Position numbers and translations under genes: made by a program. Of a stretch of 64,000 bases of DNA, positions 15,748 to 24,850 are shown in pieces. Origin of the DNA: Merdimonas sp963929015 (GTDB taxonomy: Bacteria; Bacillota; Clostridia; Lachnospirales; Lachnospiraceae); the NCBI RefSeq assembly GCF_963929015.1, contig NZ_CAWVHE010000012.1, forward strand, positions 1 through 64,000, read 5' to 3'. Below the pieces are notes generated by a model, which saw only the letters and a program-made list of their open reading frames with translations, was not told the origin of the DNA and searched no databases. Within the stretch, counting starts at the first letter, position 1, and each line of letters begins with the position of its first letter.

Positions 15748-17208
15748 GTGAAGATGGAACATCAGCATTCACATGCGTCAAAGAACCAGTCGAAAAAAAG
15801 TAAGAATAACAATATGCCGGGTAAGCTGATCACCATGATCCAGCTGATCCTGTCCGCCGCATTCCTGATCATTCTCTGGAACAGCGGCATGCTGCCGGGG
15901 CTCTACCTGGCGCTGCTTGGCGGAGGTCTGTTTCTGCTTTTCGCCGTCACCTTCTGCCTGCAGTATGTAAAGAATAAATCCAAATATCTGGGCATGGTGA
16001 TCAGTATCCTGGTCAGTATCGTACTGGCAATAGGAATCGTTTATTTCCTAAGGGTGCAAAAAACCATGGAAGAAGTGGGAGGCGCCACTTATAAGACCGA
16101 TAATATGATCGTTGTCGTAAAGGCCAGCGATCCTGCGGAAAGCATTCTGGATGCAGGCAACTACCGCTTCGGCTACCAGACCGCTACAGATCAGAAAAAT
16201 AATCAGATGATGATGGACGATGTGGAAAAGGTGGTCGGAAGAGAACTGAATCTGACCGAGTATGGAACCGTGACCGACCTGGCAAACGCACTGTTGTCCG
16301 GTCAGGTGGAGGCTGCCATCTATAACGAGGCATTCAACGGCATCATCGAGGAAAGCATTGAAGGCTATACCGATCAGATCAAGATTCTGTACCAGTACGG
16401 GATCGAGACGCCGATCGAACAGGAAGAAACCAATGTAGAAGAACCGTTTAATGTATACATCAGCGGAATAGACGTGTCCGGACCGATTACCACCAACAGC
16501 CGCAGCGACGTCAATATCATTATGACGGTGAATCCGAACACCAAGAAGATCCTGCTCACCACAACGCCCAGAGATTATTATGTGACCATCCCGGGCATCT
16601 CCGGTGAACAGCGGGACAAGCTGACCCATGCCGGTATCTACGGAGTAGACGCATCCATGGCTACCCTGGAGAACCTGTACGGCATTGACATCAGCTACTA
16701 TGCAAGAGTCAACTTTACATCCCTTATTACCATTGTGGACGCCCTGGGCGGCGTGGATGTAAATTCCGAATACGCGTTCAGCGCGGGCGGTTATGATTTC
16801 AAGCAGGGAATCAACAGCCTGGACGGGAAGGCTGCGCTGGCCTTCTCCAGAGAACGCTACAGCTTCCAGAGCGGAGACAATCAGAGAGGAAAGAACCAGG
16901 AAGCGGTCCTGACCGCCATCCTGCAAAAGGCCATGTCTCCGGCCATCCTGACCAGCGCGAATCAGGTCCTGGCAGAGGTTAGCAGTTGTGTGCAGACCAA
17001 CATGACGCAGGACGAAATGGCCAAATTCATCAACATGCAGCTGTCTGACGGCGCGTCTTGGACCATCGAGTCCGCGGCAGTGTCAGGCACAGGAGACAGC
17101 CAGGCCTGCTATTCTTCCGGAGCACAGCTTCTCTATGTGATGTGGCCGGACGAGGCCATCGTCGGAGATCTCTCCAGACGAATGAACCAGGTACTGGAAG
17201 GAAACTAA
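15748..17208 (+). CDS. LytR-CpsA-Psr (LCP) family glycopolymer transferase
   Basis: Transfers undecaprenyl-linked glycopolymers to peptidoglycan; membrane-anchored with the active domain outside. 486 residues: three predicted membrane segments in the first 110 residues, a region of about 120 residues resembling a periplasmic-binding fold (ASDPAESILDAGNYRFGYQTA, about 125-215), then the LCP domain (about 230-400): ISGIDVSG, MTVNPNTKKILLTTTPRDYYVTI, LTHAGIYGVD, LGGVDV, ALAFSRERYSFQSGDNQRGKNQ. Likely attaches the product of this locus to the wall. Confidence 0.93.
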   Translation: MKMEHQHSHASKNQSKKSKNNNMPGKLITMIQLILSAAFLIILWNSGMLPGLYLALLGGGLFLLFAVTFCLQYVKNKSKYLGMVISILVSIVLAIGIVYFLRVQKTMEEVGGATYKTDNMIVVVKASDPAESILDAGNYRFGYQTATDQKNNQMMMDDVEKVVGRELNLTEYGTVTDLANALLSGQVEAAIYNEAFNGIIEESIEGYTDQIKILYQYGIETPIEQEETNVEEPFNVYISGIDVSGPITTNSRSDVNIIMTVNPNTKKILLTTTPRDYYVTIPGISGEQRDKLTHAGIYGVDASMATLENLYGIDISYYARVNFTSLITIVDALGGVDVNSEYAFSAGGYDFKQGINSLDGKAALAFSRERYSFQSGDNQRGKNQEAVLTAILQKAMSPAILTSANQVLAEVSSCVQTNMTQDEMAKFINMQLSDGASWTIESAAVSGTGDSQACYSSGAQLLYVMWPDEAIVGDLSRRMNQVLEGN

Positions 17209-17266
17209 GGTTTCTCTGTAAGTTATAGTAAGGATAAATTGCGCGAAGAAGAAAAGAGGAAACACT

Positions 17267-17422
17267 ATGGAACACATTGGACTTGCACTGGCATCGGTCG
17301 CTATGATCGATCCCGGAAGGGCGTTGGCAGCAGCGGCAGGAGCATTGATCGTTGGGGGGATCATCTTCCTGAAAAGAAACAGCCGGAACATCCAGGAAAG
17401 GCTTAGGAAGAATCATGGCTAA
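17267..17422 (+). CDS. small membrane protein, 51 aa
   Basis: A 51-codon frame with an AGAGGA ribosome site 6 bases before the ATG. The sequence starts MEHIGLALASVAMIDPGR, continues with a hydrophobic alanine/glycine/isoleucine-rich span (about 19-35) and ends in a very basic tail (KRNSRNIQERLRKNHG). The last 8 bases overlap the start of the dehydratase gene, so it may couple translation between LCP and PglF genes. No family recognised. It is shorter than usual gene-calling cut-offs and could be missed. Confidence 0.6.
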   Translation: MEHIGLALASVAMIDPGRALAAAAGALIVGGIIFLKRNSRNIQERLRKNHG

Positions 17423-19286
17423 GCAGATAGGGAGACCAGAATTTACCTGGGTACACAAGGCATTCCTGATCGCATTTCTGGACTGCCTGATCATCCTGGT
17501 ATCCTATATGATGGCCTTGATTCTAAGGTTTGACTTCCTGTATTCCCTTATCCCCAGAGAGTACCTGGAAGGGTATATGTGGTCCATGCCTTACTGGATC
17601 GCCTCGACGATCGTGGTATTCTACGGCTGCAAGCTGTATCACAGCGTCTGGCGTCTGGCCAGCATCTCGGAGCTACAGATGTGCATCGTCGCATATATCA
17701 TCCTGATCCCGGTCTACGGGATCGGCATGTTCTTTATGAAGCTGCATATGCCAAGATCCTACTTTTTCATAGGATATCTGCTGTCCTTTATGCTGACTAC
17801 AGGCATGCGGTTTTCCTTCCGTTTCTTAAGGTTCTACCTGGGCAAACGGGAAGGAGCGGAAAAAGATCAGGACCGTATCATGATCATCGGAGCCGGCACA
17901 GCCGGACAGGCGGTGATCAAGGAGCTGATCAATAACCAGGCATTCCATACCAGGATCTGCTGCGCCATTGACGACAATCCCAACAAATGGGGGCGTGTGC
18001 TGGAAGGCGTGCCGATCGTGGGAGACCGGAACGATATCCTGGAAGCCGCAAAGAAATACAATATCAACCGGATCATCTATGCGATCCCGGCCACGACCGG
18101 GAAGAACCGCAAGGATATCCTGAATATCTGTAAAGAGACGAACTGCAGGCTGCAGACCGTGCCAAGCGTGGCGCAGCTGGTCAATGAAGAGGTCAGCGTC
18201 ACCAGACTTCGGGACGTAGAGATCACCGACCTTCTGGGAAGAGCCCAGGTTAAGGTCAACAACAGCGAGATCTTCAAGGCGCTGCACGACAAGGTGATCA
18301 TGGTCACCGGAGGAGGCGGGTCCATCGGCAGCGAGCTGTGCAGACAGATCGCAAAGGCCGGACCAAAGCAGCTGATCATCTTTGATATCTATGAAAATAA
18401 TGCTTATGCCATCCAGCAGGAGCTGAAGCGGAAATATCCGGATCTCCGGCTGGAGACGCTGATCGGCTCGGTGCGGAACACCAACCGGATCAACAGCGTG
18501 ATCGAAAAGTACAGGCCCGAGGTGCTGTATCATGCGGCTGCCCACAAGCATGTGCCGCTGATGGAGGACAGCCCCAATGAGGCCATCAAAAATAATGTGG
18601 AGGGCACTTATAAGGTAGCCCAGGCCGCGGCAAAATATGGAGTGAAGAAGTTTGTGCTGATCTCCACTGACAAAGCCGTCAACCCTACCAACATCATGGG
18701 AGCTTCCAAGCGTCTCTGTGAGATGGTGGTGCAGATGATGAACCGGCAGTCACCGGGCACAGACTTTGTGGCAGTGCGGTTCGGCAACGTACTGGGAAGC
18801 AATGGCAGCGTGATCCCGCTGTTTAAAAAACAGATTGCGGAAGGCGGGCCGGTGACAGTGACGGATAAGAATATCATCCGCTACTTTATGACTATTCCGG
18901 AGGCCGTGTCTCTGGTACTCCAGGCGTCCTACTATGCCAAAGGCGGAGAGATCTTTGTCCTGGATATGGGAGAACCTGTCAAGATCGACGACATGGCAAG
19001 AAATCTGATCCGCCTGTCCGGCTATACGCCGGATGTGGACATCCCCATCGTCTATACCGGGCTGCGTCCGGGAGAAAAGCTCTATGAAGAGCTGTTGATG
19101 GACGAAGAGGGAATGAAAGAGACGGAAAACGAGCTGATCTTCATCGGACAGCCCATCAAGATGGATGATGAAGACTTTAAGAAAAAACTGGAACTGTTAG
19201 ACCAGGAGAGCAGAAAAGAATCCGGAAGGATCAAGGAGATCGTGGCTGAAATCGTGCCCACCTACCATCCGGATCTGGGGCGCTAA
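17415..19286 (+). CDS. pglF: UDP-N-acetylglucosamine 4,6-dehydratase, PglF/CapD/WbpM type
   Basis: Converts UDP-GlcNAc to the UDP-4-keto-6-deoxy sugar, the first step to bacillosamine-like sugars. 623 residues: four membrane segments in 1-135, a Rossmann CoA-binding-like domain (about 150-265, IMIIGAGTAGQAVIKEL), then the SDR dehydratase domain (about 290-590) with VTGGGGSIGSELCRQI, AAAHKHVPLMEDSP, LISTDKAVNPTNIMGASKR (catalytic region) and RFGNVLGSNGSVIP. The full length is typical of membrane-bound PglF. Its product is the natural substrate of the aminotransferase at 20093. Confidence 0.93.
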   Translation: MAKQIGRPEFTWVHKAFLIAFLDCLIILVSYMMALILRFDFLYSLIPREYLEGYMWSMPYWIASTIVVFYGCKLYHSVWRLASISELQMCIVAYIILIPVYGIGMFFMKLHMPRSYFFIGYLLSFMLTTGMRFSFRFLRFYLGKREGAEKDQDRIMIIGAGTAGQAVIKELINNQAFHTRICCAIDDNPNKWGRVLEGVPIVGDRNDILEAAKKYNINRIIYAIPATTGKNRKDILNICKETNCRLQTVPSVAQLVNEEVSVTRLRDVEITDLLGRAQVKVNNSEIFKALHDKVIMVTGGGGSIGSELCRQIAKAGPKQLIIFDIYENNAYAIQQELKRKYPDLRLETLIGSVRNTNRINSVIEKYRPEVLYHAAAHKHVPLMEDSPNEAIKNNVEGTYKVAQAAAKYGVKKFVLISTDKAVNPTNIMGASKRLCEMVVQMMNRQSPGTDFVAVRFGNVLGSNGSVIPLFKKQIAEGGPVTVTDKNIIRYFMTIPEAVSLVLQASYYAKGGEIFVLDMGEPVKIDDMARNLIRLSGYTPDVDIPIVYTGLRPGEKLYEELLMDEEGMKETENELIFIGQPIKMDDEDFKKKLELLDQESRKESGRIKEIVAEIVPTYHPDLGR

Positions 19287-19321
19287 AGAAGACAGGAGCT
19301 TCAGAAGAAAAGAACTTTCCA

Positions 19322-19355
19322 GGTTTCCAATCGTCGCTTTGCCGCGTTGGAAACC
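19322..19355 (+). ncRNA. leader hairpin 1 upstream of loaP
   Basis: GGTTTCCAA (19322-19330) and TTGGAAACC (19347-19355) form a perfect 9-bp stem with a GC-containing 16-base loop. It lies in the 209-base leader between pglF and loaP and has no T tract, so it is not a simple terminator. Confidence 0.55.
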
Positions 19356-19367
19356 AGTAAGGGTTAT

Positions 19368-19469
19368 AAGGGTATGCATCGCAGTTTGAGCCTGCTGTAT
19401 CCGAAAAGCCGTCAAAAGGCAGAGGATACAACAGGGTCAAAATGGCGAAGCATACCCTTTTCTCATTTT
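19368..19469 (+). ncRNA. large nested leader hairpin with 3' U-rich tail upstream of loaP
   Basis: The outer stem pairs AAGGGTATGC (19368-19377) with GCATACCCTT (19450-19459) and, after one A-A mismatch, TCGC with GCGA. The middle stem pairs CCTG-C-TGTATCC (19391-19402) with GGATACA-A-CAGG (19424-19435). An inner GCC/GGC hairpin (19408-19420) caps it. The 3' side continues TTTTCTCATTTTA, so the whole could act as an attenuator or terminator. The matching, mismatched arms suggest a conserved RNA. It may be the RNA element recognised by LoaP (inference). Confidence 0.6.
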
Positions 19470-19495
19470 AGAAGGCAAAGCAGAAAGGACTGCTT

Positions 19496-20002
19496 ATGTG
19501 GTATGTGATCCAGGTGAGATCAGGTACAGAAGAGGAGATCCAGAGACAATGCGAAACTGTCATTGATAAAGAGATACTGGAACGAGCCTTCGTTCCCTAC
19601 AGTGAACAGGAACGAAAGTACCAGGGAGAATGGCACCGGGAATACAAAGTGCTTTTTCCTGGCTATGTATTTCTGGTCAGCAAAGATAAGGCGGAACTTT
19701 TCTATCAGTTAAAGCGGGTGATCGGTCTGACAAAACTCCTGGGTACAGGAGATGAGATCGTACCCCTAAGCGAAGACGAGATCCGGTTCCTGACTGCTTT
19801 TGGCCGGGAAGACCAGGTGGTGGAGATGTCGGAAGGCTTCATAGAAAACGACCGGGTAGTGATCACCAGCGGCCCCTTGCAGGGGAATGAAGGGCTGATC
19901 CGGAAAATAGACCGGCACAAACGCAAGGCTTATCTGGAGATCGACATGTTCGGCCGGAAGCTAAAGACGCAGGTGGGGCTGGAGATCGTAAGGAAACAAT
20001 AA
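19496..20002 (+). CDS. loaP: transcription antiterminator LoaP (NusG paralogue)
   Basis: Specialised NusG-type elongation factor; known LoaP proteins make RNA polymerase read through terminators in long polysaccharide or antibiotic operons after binding a leader RNA hairpin. 168 residues: NGN domain (1-100) starting MWYVIQVRSGTEEEIQRQCE, with the characteristic LFPGYVFL near residue 60, and a C-terminal KOW domain (about 115-165, VITSGPLQGNEGLIRKIDRHKRKAYLEI). AAAGGA lies 6 bases before the ATG. It sits inside the locus, after structured RNA and before a strong terminator. Confidence 0.92.
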   Translation: MWYVIQVRSGTEEEIQRQCETVIDKEILERAFVPYSEQERKYQGEWHREYKVLFPGYVFLVSKDKAELFYQLKRVIGLTKLLGTGDEIVPLSEDEIRFLTAFGREDQVVEMSEGFIENDRVVITSGPLQGNEGLIRKIDRHKRKAYLEIDMFGRKLKTQVGLEIVRKQ

Positions 20003-20024
20003 ATCAAGTATCAAAGACAATAAG

Positions 20025-20058
20025 AAAAATAAGAGCCTGAATCCAGGCTCTTATTTTT
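20025..20058 (+). terminator. strong rho-independent terminator between loaP and variable genes
   Basis: A perfect 15-bp inverted repeat, AAAAATAAGAGCCTG (20025-20039) and CAGGCTCTTATTTTT (20044-20058), loop AATC. It starts 23 bases behind the loaP stop and no promoter was seen between it and the next gene, so read-through is needed for the downstream 22 kb. Confidence 0.92.
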
Positions 20059-20092
20059 GTGGAAATCAGTCGAAATAGAGAGGTGTCTGAAC

Positions 20093-21352
20093 GTGGAATA
20101 CAACAAAGAAGCTTTTGCAAATAAAGTATGGCTTGCCAGTCCGACCATGCACGGGCCGGAGCTGGAATATGTGAAGAAAGCCTACGAGACTAACTGGATG
20201 TCTACGGTAGGAGAAAATATCAACGAGACTGAGCGCATGATCTGCGAGAAGGTGGGATGCGGATACGCGGTGGCTCTGTCTGCCGGTACAGCCGCCCTCC
20301 ATATGGCGGTGAAACTGGCAGGCGTGCAGCCGGGCGAAAGAGTATTCTGTTCAGATATGACCTTTGATGCCACGGTCAATCCGGTGGTTTACGAAGGAGG
20401 AGTGCCGGTATTCATCGACACCGAGTATGATACCTGGAATATGGATCCGGTGGCCCTGGAGAAAGCATTTGAGCTTTACCCGGACGTTAAAGTGGTGGTA
20501 GTGGCCCATCTCTACGGTACACCGGGCAAAGTAGACGAAATAAAGGAAATCTGCGACCGGCACGGCGCGGTCATCATTGAGGATGCGGCTGAATCGCTGG
20601 GGGCTTCCTACAAAAGCGTGCAGACAGGCACCTTTGGAACTTATAACTGCATCTCCTTTAACGGCAATAAGATCATCACCGGTTCTGCCGGCGGTATGCT
20701 GCTGACGGATGATGAGGAAGCCGCCAATAAGGTGCGGAAATGGTCCACACAGTCCAGGGAAAACGCGCCCTGGTACCAGCATGAGGAACTGGGCTACAAC
20801 TATCGGATGAGCAATGTGATTGCTGGTGTGGTGCGGGGACAGATTCCTTATCTGGAAGAGCACATCGCTCAGAAAAAAGCCATTTATGAAAGATACAAAG
20901 AAGGATTCAAAGATCTGCCGGTGCAGATGAATCCCTATGACGCGAAAAACAGCGAGCCCAACTTCTGGCTGTCCTGCCTGCTCATTGAGCCGGAAGGCAT
21001 GTGCCGTCAGGAGCGGGGAGAGCAGGAGGCTCTGTATATCAGCGAGCCGGGGAAATCCTGCCCCACAGAGATCCTGGAGACACTGGCGTCTTATAACGCA
21101 GAGGGAAGACCGATCTGGAAGCCCATGCACATGCAGCCGATCTACCGGATGAACGGGTTTGTGACCAGGGAAGGAAACGGAAGGGCAAAGACCAACGCTT
21201 ATATCAGAGGCGGGGCTGTGGGCAAAGACGGAAAACCGCTGGATGTGGGAATGGATATCTTCCAGAGAGGACTGTGCCTCCCCAGTGACAACAAGATGAC
21301 GGCGGAAGAGCAGGAGAAGATTATAGAGATTATCAGAAGGTGTTTTAAATAA
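20093..21352 (+). CDS. DegT/DnrJ/EryC1/StrS aminotransferase, PglE-like
   Basis: PLP enzyme that transfers an amino group from glutamate to a keto sugar nucleotide. 419 residues; start GTG at 20093 with AGAGAGGTG 6-8 bases upstream, because the TTG of the longer frame lies inside the terminator. The N-terminal WLASPTMHGPELEYVKKAYETNW matches PglE-type enzymes; PLP motifs are SAGTAALHMAV, EDAAESLGASYK and the Schiff-base Lys in FNGNKIITGSAGGML. The likely substrate is the UDP-4-keto sugar made by PglF. First gene behind the terminator and the last one with the base composition of the locus head. Confidence 0.92.
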   Translation: MEYNKEAFANKVWLASPTMHGPELEYVKKAYETNWMSTVGENINETERMICEKVGCGYAVALSAGTAALHMAVKLAGVQPGERVFCSDMTFDATVNPVVYEGGVPVFIDTEYDTWNMDPVALEKAFELYPDVKVVVVAHLYGTPGKVDEIKEICDRHGAVIIEDAAESLGASYKSVQTGTFGTYNCISFNGNKIITGSAGGMLLTDDEEAANKVRKWSTQSRENAPWYQHEELGYNYRMSNVIAGVVRGQIPYLEEHIAQKKAIYERYKEGFKDLPVQMNPYDAKNSEPNFWLSCLLIEPEGMCRQERGEQEALYISEPGKSCPTEILETLASYNAEGRPIWKPMHMQPIYRMNGFVTREGNGRAKTNAYIRGGAVGKDGKPLDVGMDIFQRGLCLPSDNKMTAEEQEKIIEIIRRCFK

Positions 21353-21375
21353 ATTTGAATATTAGAGGAGTAAAA

Positions 21376-22683
21376 ATGATGAACATACAAACGGTTACTG
21401 TTATCGGTGCAACTGGTACGATGGGCGCAAACATTGCGGGGATTTTTGCGTCCTTTGGAAATGCAAAGGTATACTGTATTGGTCGTGATATAGAAAAAGT
21501 AAAAAGGACTATCCCCAGGATTGTAAAGTCCGTAAGGGCTGATGCAATCGCGAAAAATTTGATTCCTGCTGATTTTTCCATGCTTGAAAAAAGTGTTGCT
21601 GACAGTGATCTGATTTTTGAAAGCTGTGCAGAAGATATGCGGGTCAAAACAGAGATTGCGACCAGGGTTGGAAAAGTTATGAAACCTTATGCCATTTCTG
21701 GAACCGGATCTTCCGGTTTATCCATAAACACTATTGCAGAGTGCTATCCGGAAGAATTGCGAGGCAGGTTTTTCGGGATACACATGTTTAATCCGCCTTA
21801 CACTCTCCAACTTTGCGAGCTGACGCCTACGCAATATGGAGACAGGCAACTGACAGCAGAACTTACGGAATATTTGAATAGCAAGCTGCACAGAACAGTT
21901 GTTGAGGTGAAAGACTCTCCGGCGTTTCTTGGGAACCGTATAGGTTTCCAGTTTATCAACGAAGCGCTTCTGTATGCGGAGAAGTATAAGGATAATGGCG
22001 GAATTGATTACATTGATGCAATTCTCGGTTCATTCACAGGGCGCACAATGGCCCCTCTTATTACGTCGGATTTTGTAGGACTTGATGTTCACAAGGCAAT
22101 AGTGGATAACATCTATAAAAACACAGATGATTACGCACATAACACTTTTGTGTTGCCAATGTTTGTAGACAAGTTGGTAGAAGAAGGAAAAATGGGACGC
22201 AAGAGTGGCGGCGGCTTATATCAGCTGGTACGTTATGATAATGGATTTAAGCGTCAGACAGTATTGGATATCAACACAGGCATGTACCGCGATGTGATCC
22301 CGTATGTGTTCCCATTTGCTGACAAGATGAAGAAATACTTCGCAGAGGGCGATTATCAGAAAGCCTTTGGACAGTTGGTGAATAACCATAGTCAGGAGGC
22401 AGATATCTGCCGTCATTTCCTGCTGAACTATATTTTGTACTCACTATATGCGGCAAAAGAGGTTGGCTATACGATTGAGGCGGCAGACGATGTGATGGCT
22501 ACCGGATTTAACTGGTGTCCGCCATTGGCAATGTATCAGGCGTTGTCCAAAGTCGCAGATGTGCCAGCATTGATTCGTGAAAATCTGGCTGATGTTTGTA
22601 AGCAGATAAATACTGATGAGCTTCTTGAAGAGGTGAAACCATCGAAATATGACTACAGGCTGTATTTTAAATCTGGGAGGTAA
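21376..22683 (+). CDS. 3-hydroxyacyl-CoA dehydrogenase family protein
   Basis: NAD(P)-dependent enzyme that interconverts 3-ketoacyl-CoA and 3-hydroxyacyl-CoA. 435 residues: Rossmann part with VTVIGATGTMGANIAGIF (4-21), FESCAEDMRVKTEI (Glu of the dyad region) and FFGIHMFNPP with the catalytic His (about 138), then the dimerisation domain (about 180-285, SPAFLGNRIGFQFINEAL ... DFVGLDVHKAI) and a further 3HCDH-like part (about 300-435). GAGGAG lies 5 bases before the ATG at 21376. A dehydrogenase of beta-oxidation or butyrate type is unexpected in a polysaccharide locus. The thiolase follows after 2 bases. Confidence 0.88.
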   Translation: MMNIQTVTVIGATGTMGANIAGIFASFGNAKVYCIGRDIEKVKRTIPRIVKSVRADAIAKNLIPADFSMLEKSVADSDLIFESCAEDMRVKTEIATRVGKVMKPYAISGTGSSGLSINTIAECYPEELRGRFFGIHMFNPPYTLQLCELTPTQYGDRQLTAELTEYLNSKLHRTVVEVKDSPAFLGNRIGFQFINEALLYAEKYKDNGGIDYIDAILGSFTGRTMAPLITSDFVGLDVHKAIVDNIYKNTDDYAHNTFVLPMFVDKLVEEGKMGRKSGGGLYQLVRYDNGFKRQTVLDINTGMYRDVIPYVFPFADKMKKYFAEGDYQKAFGQLVNNHSQEADICRHFLLNYILYSLYAAKEVGYTIEAADDVMATGFNWCPPLAMYQALSKVADVPALIRENLADVCKQINTDELLEEVKPSKYDYRLYFKSGR

Positions 22684-22685
22684 GC

Positions 22686-23936
22686 ATGAATAAAGTATAT
22701 ATTTTGGGCGGAGCACAGACGGATTTCGAGCGTAATTGGACAAAAGAAGGAAAAGGCATGGTGGCGCTTCTTAAAGAGATTATGGCTGATGGACTCAGGG
22801 AATCCGGACTGTCCTTTGATGATATAGAAGAGCTAAACAAGGACAACCGTGTCTCTTGCTTTGTTGGTAACTTTATAGCAGAGAAATACACAGAACAGGG
22901 TCATTTGGGAGCATTTCTAACCGAGGTTAATGAGTCTTTTTATGGTGTTCCATCGGCAAGGTACGAGGCTGCTTGCGCTAGTTCTTCAGTAGCAATAGAT
23001 GCGGCTGCTACAAAGATAAGAGCCGGCGAATATGACGTTGCTGTTGTAGTTGGATGGGAGCTTATGAAAACAGTTGATTCTGCAGTTGGCGGAGATTTTC
23101 TCGGAAGGGCGGCTTATTACGAAAAAGAAGGGAAAGGTGTCAGTCTGCCATTTCCGAAGCTGTTCGGAAAACTTGCGGACGAGACGTTGAAGAAGTATCC
23201 AGAACTGGATGAAAAGAGGTATCTGGATGCACTGGCAAAGATCAGCGTGATCAACTACAGCAACGCAAAAAGGAATCCTTTGGCTCAAACCAGAAAATGG
23301 TTCATGAGTTACGAACAGGCAAGTACGAGAGGTACAGATACAAACCCTATTGTGGGTGGAAAACTTGCCGTATCTGATTGTTCACAGGTTACTGACGGTG
23401 CGGCAGTTGTTGTACTGTGCAGTGAGAAATTTATAAATGAACGTGGAATTGAGAGTAAACCGATCCTCAAAGGTTATGGTCACAGAGTTGCGCCGCTGTT
23501 GTTTGAAAAGAAGATGGCTGATAACCGGGACTCTGAATACCTTCTTCCTTGGACGAGGCAGGCTGTGTTGGATGCTTACAGAAGATCGGGACTGAGAGTT
23601 GATGATATTGATGTGTTTGAAACGCATGATTGCTTCACAAGTTCTGAATATGCTGCGATAAGTGCATTCGGTATTACAGAGCCGGGGAGAGAATACGAAG
23701 CTGTAGAAAGCGGAATGATTGCCTTTGGCGGGGAAAAACCGATTAATCCCAGCGGCGGTCTTATTGGATGTGGACATCCGGTTGGGGCATCTGGTGCAAG
23801 AATGCTGTTGGATCTGTACAAGCAGGTAACAGGAACTGCAGGCGCATATCAGGTACAGGGCGCAAAGAATGCCATGATGCTGAACATCGGCGGAAGTGCT
23901 ACAACAAATTATGTATTCGTGATTGGGGCGGAGTAA
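22686..23936 (+). CDS. thiolase family protein, SCP2-type
   Basis: Condenses two acyl-CoA molecules to a 3-ketoacyl-CoA, or the reverse. 416 residues. Nucleophilic Cys97 in EAACASSS; HDCF motif at 314-317, which in SCP2-type thiolases carries the second catalytic Cys; GGLIGCGHPVGASGAR with His364. The classical CIGGG motif of biosynthetic thiolases is absent, consistent with the SCP2 group. The ribosome site overlaps the stop of the dehydrogenase gene, so both are coupled and probably make a short 3-hydroxyacyl-CoA (for example 3-hydroxybutyryl-CoA) together. Confidence 0.88.
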   Translation: MNKVYILGGAQTDFERNWTKEGKGMVALLKEIMADGLRESGLSFDDIEELNKDNRVSCFVGNFIAEKYTEQGHLGAFLTEVNESFYGVPSARYEAACASSSVAIDAAATKIRAGEYDVAVVVGWELMKTVDSAVGGDFLGRAAYYEKEGKGVSLPFPKLFGKLADETLKKYPELDEKRYLDALAKISVINYSNAKRNPLAQTRKWFMSYEQASTRGTDTNPIVGGKLAVSDCSQVTDGAAVVVLCSEKFINERGIESKPILKGYGHRVAPLLFEKKMADNRDSEYLLPWTRQAVLDAYRRSGLRVDDIDVFETHDCFTSSEYAAISAFGITEPGREYEAVESGMIAFGGEKPINPSGGLIGCGHPVGASGARMLLDLYKQVTGTAGAYQVQGAKNAMMLNIGGSATTNYVFVIGAE

Positions 23937-23939
23937 AAA

Positions 23940-24824
23940 ATGAAAGAGTATTTTAAAGTATGTGTGAGTAAATATGTCAGTGAAAAGGATTTTGAGGTTG
24001 TTAGACCGGCATCACTTAATAATCCTAAGGATAATGCTGTGATGTTTATTATTACAAACCGTATGGATGAAGTCTCTGCCTTTAATAAATGTCGTAATTG
24101 TCTTATTTTTTGGCCGAAAGATGTCCAAATTTTGGATGAATGTAAGATAAGGCATGCGGTTTATGTTTGTGAAGATCCACATAAGGAATATTGCAGATTC
24201 TTCTTTGATAATAAAATTACATACCCTCCTGCAGTCGAAATGTTTGAGATGGTAAATGGCGCTTATATTTGTAAAAACGCTAAGATAGGAGAGAATTGTC
24301 ACATTTTTCCTGGAGCATATATTGGTGGAGACGTAGAAATAGGAGATAATTGCTATATTGGATCAGGAGTTCGTCTTATGGGAGAAATCCATATCGGAAA
24401 TAATGTTGAAATTCGAGAAAATTCTGTTATTGGCGCAGATGGATTATCTACTGACCGTGATGAAGAGGGTAGAGCTCTTACTATGCCGCAGTTTGGAGGC
24501 GTTATAATTGAAGATGATGTAAAGATTGGTGCATTAACAGTAATTGCTAGAGGCGCCATAGATTATACAATTCTAAAGCGCGGTACAAAAATAGATAATA
24601 GTACATTTATTTCGCATAATGTTGTTGTAGGAGAGGATACTTTTATAGTTGGAGAATCCATTATGTTTGGTAGCTCATCTACAGGGAAACAAGTGTTTAT
24701 TTCTGGAAACAGTACGGTTCGGGATGGAAGGCATATCGGAGACAAAGCGACAGTTGGTATGGGTGCTGTGGTAGTAAAAAATGTTGGACATGGAGCGATA
24801 GTGAAGGGGAATCCGGCCAAATAG
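23940..24824 (+). CDS. LpxD-like left-handed beta-helix N-acyltransferase
   Basis: 294 residues. Residues 1-105 resemble the uridine-binding N-terminal domain of LpxD; from about 108 hexapeptide repeats (AKIGENCHIFPGAYIGGDVEIGDN...) form the beta-helix. ISHNVVVG at 224-231 aligns with the LpxD active-site segment, with His226 as the expected catalytic base. LpxD attaches 3-hydroxyacyl groups to an amino sugar nucleotide, and a Gram-positive has no lipid A, so here the acceptor is probably the UDP-4-amino sugar and the donor the 3-hydroxyacyl thioester from the two preceding enzymes (inference). Starts 3 bases behind the thiolase stop; clearly AT-rich. Confidence 0.85.
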   Translation: MKEYFKVCVSKYVSEKDFEVVRPASLNNPKDNAVMFIITNRMDEVSAFNKCRNCLIFWPKDVQILDECKIRHAVYVCEDPHKEYCRFFFDNKITYPPAVEMFEMVNGAYICKNAKIGENCHIFPGAYIGGDVEIGDNCYIGSGVRLMGEIHIGNNVEIRENSVIGADGLSTDRDEEGRALTMPQFGGVIIEDDVKIGALTVIARGAIDYTILKRGTKIDNSTFISHNVVVGEDTFIVGESIMFGSSSTGKQVFISGNSTVRDGRHIGDKATVGMGAVVVKNVGHGAIVKGNPAK

Positions 24825-24850
24825 TTATTTTGAGGAGCAGGTAAAAACAT

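Noticed and set aside
19368..19469. Leader of loaP as a known metabolite riboswitch
   Set aside because: No match to a remembered riboswitch core; nested hairpin with U tail fits attenuator or protein-binding RNA better.
20057..20092. TTG at 20057 as start of the aminotransferase
   Set aside because: It lies in the 3' arm of the terminator; GTG 20093 has a proper ribosome site and matches family N-termini.
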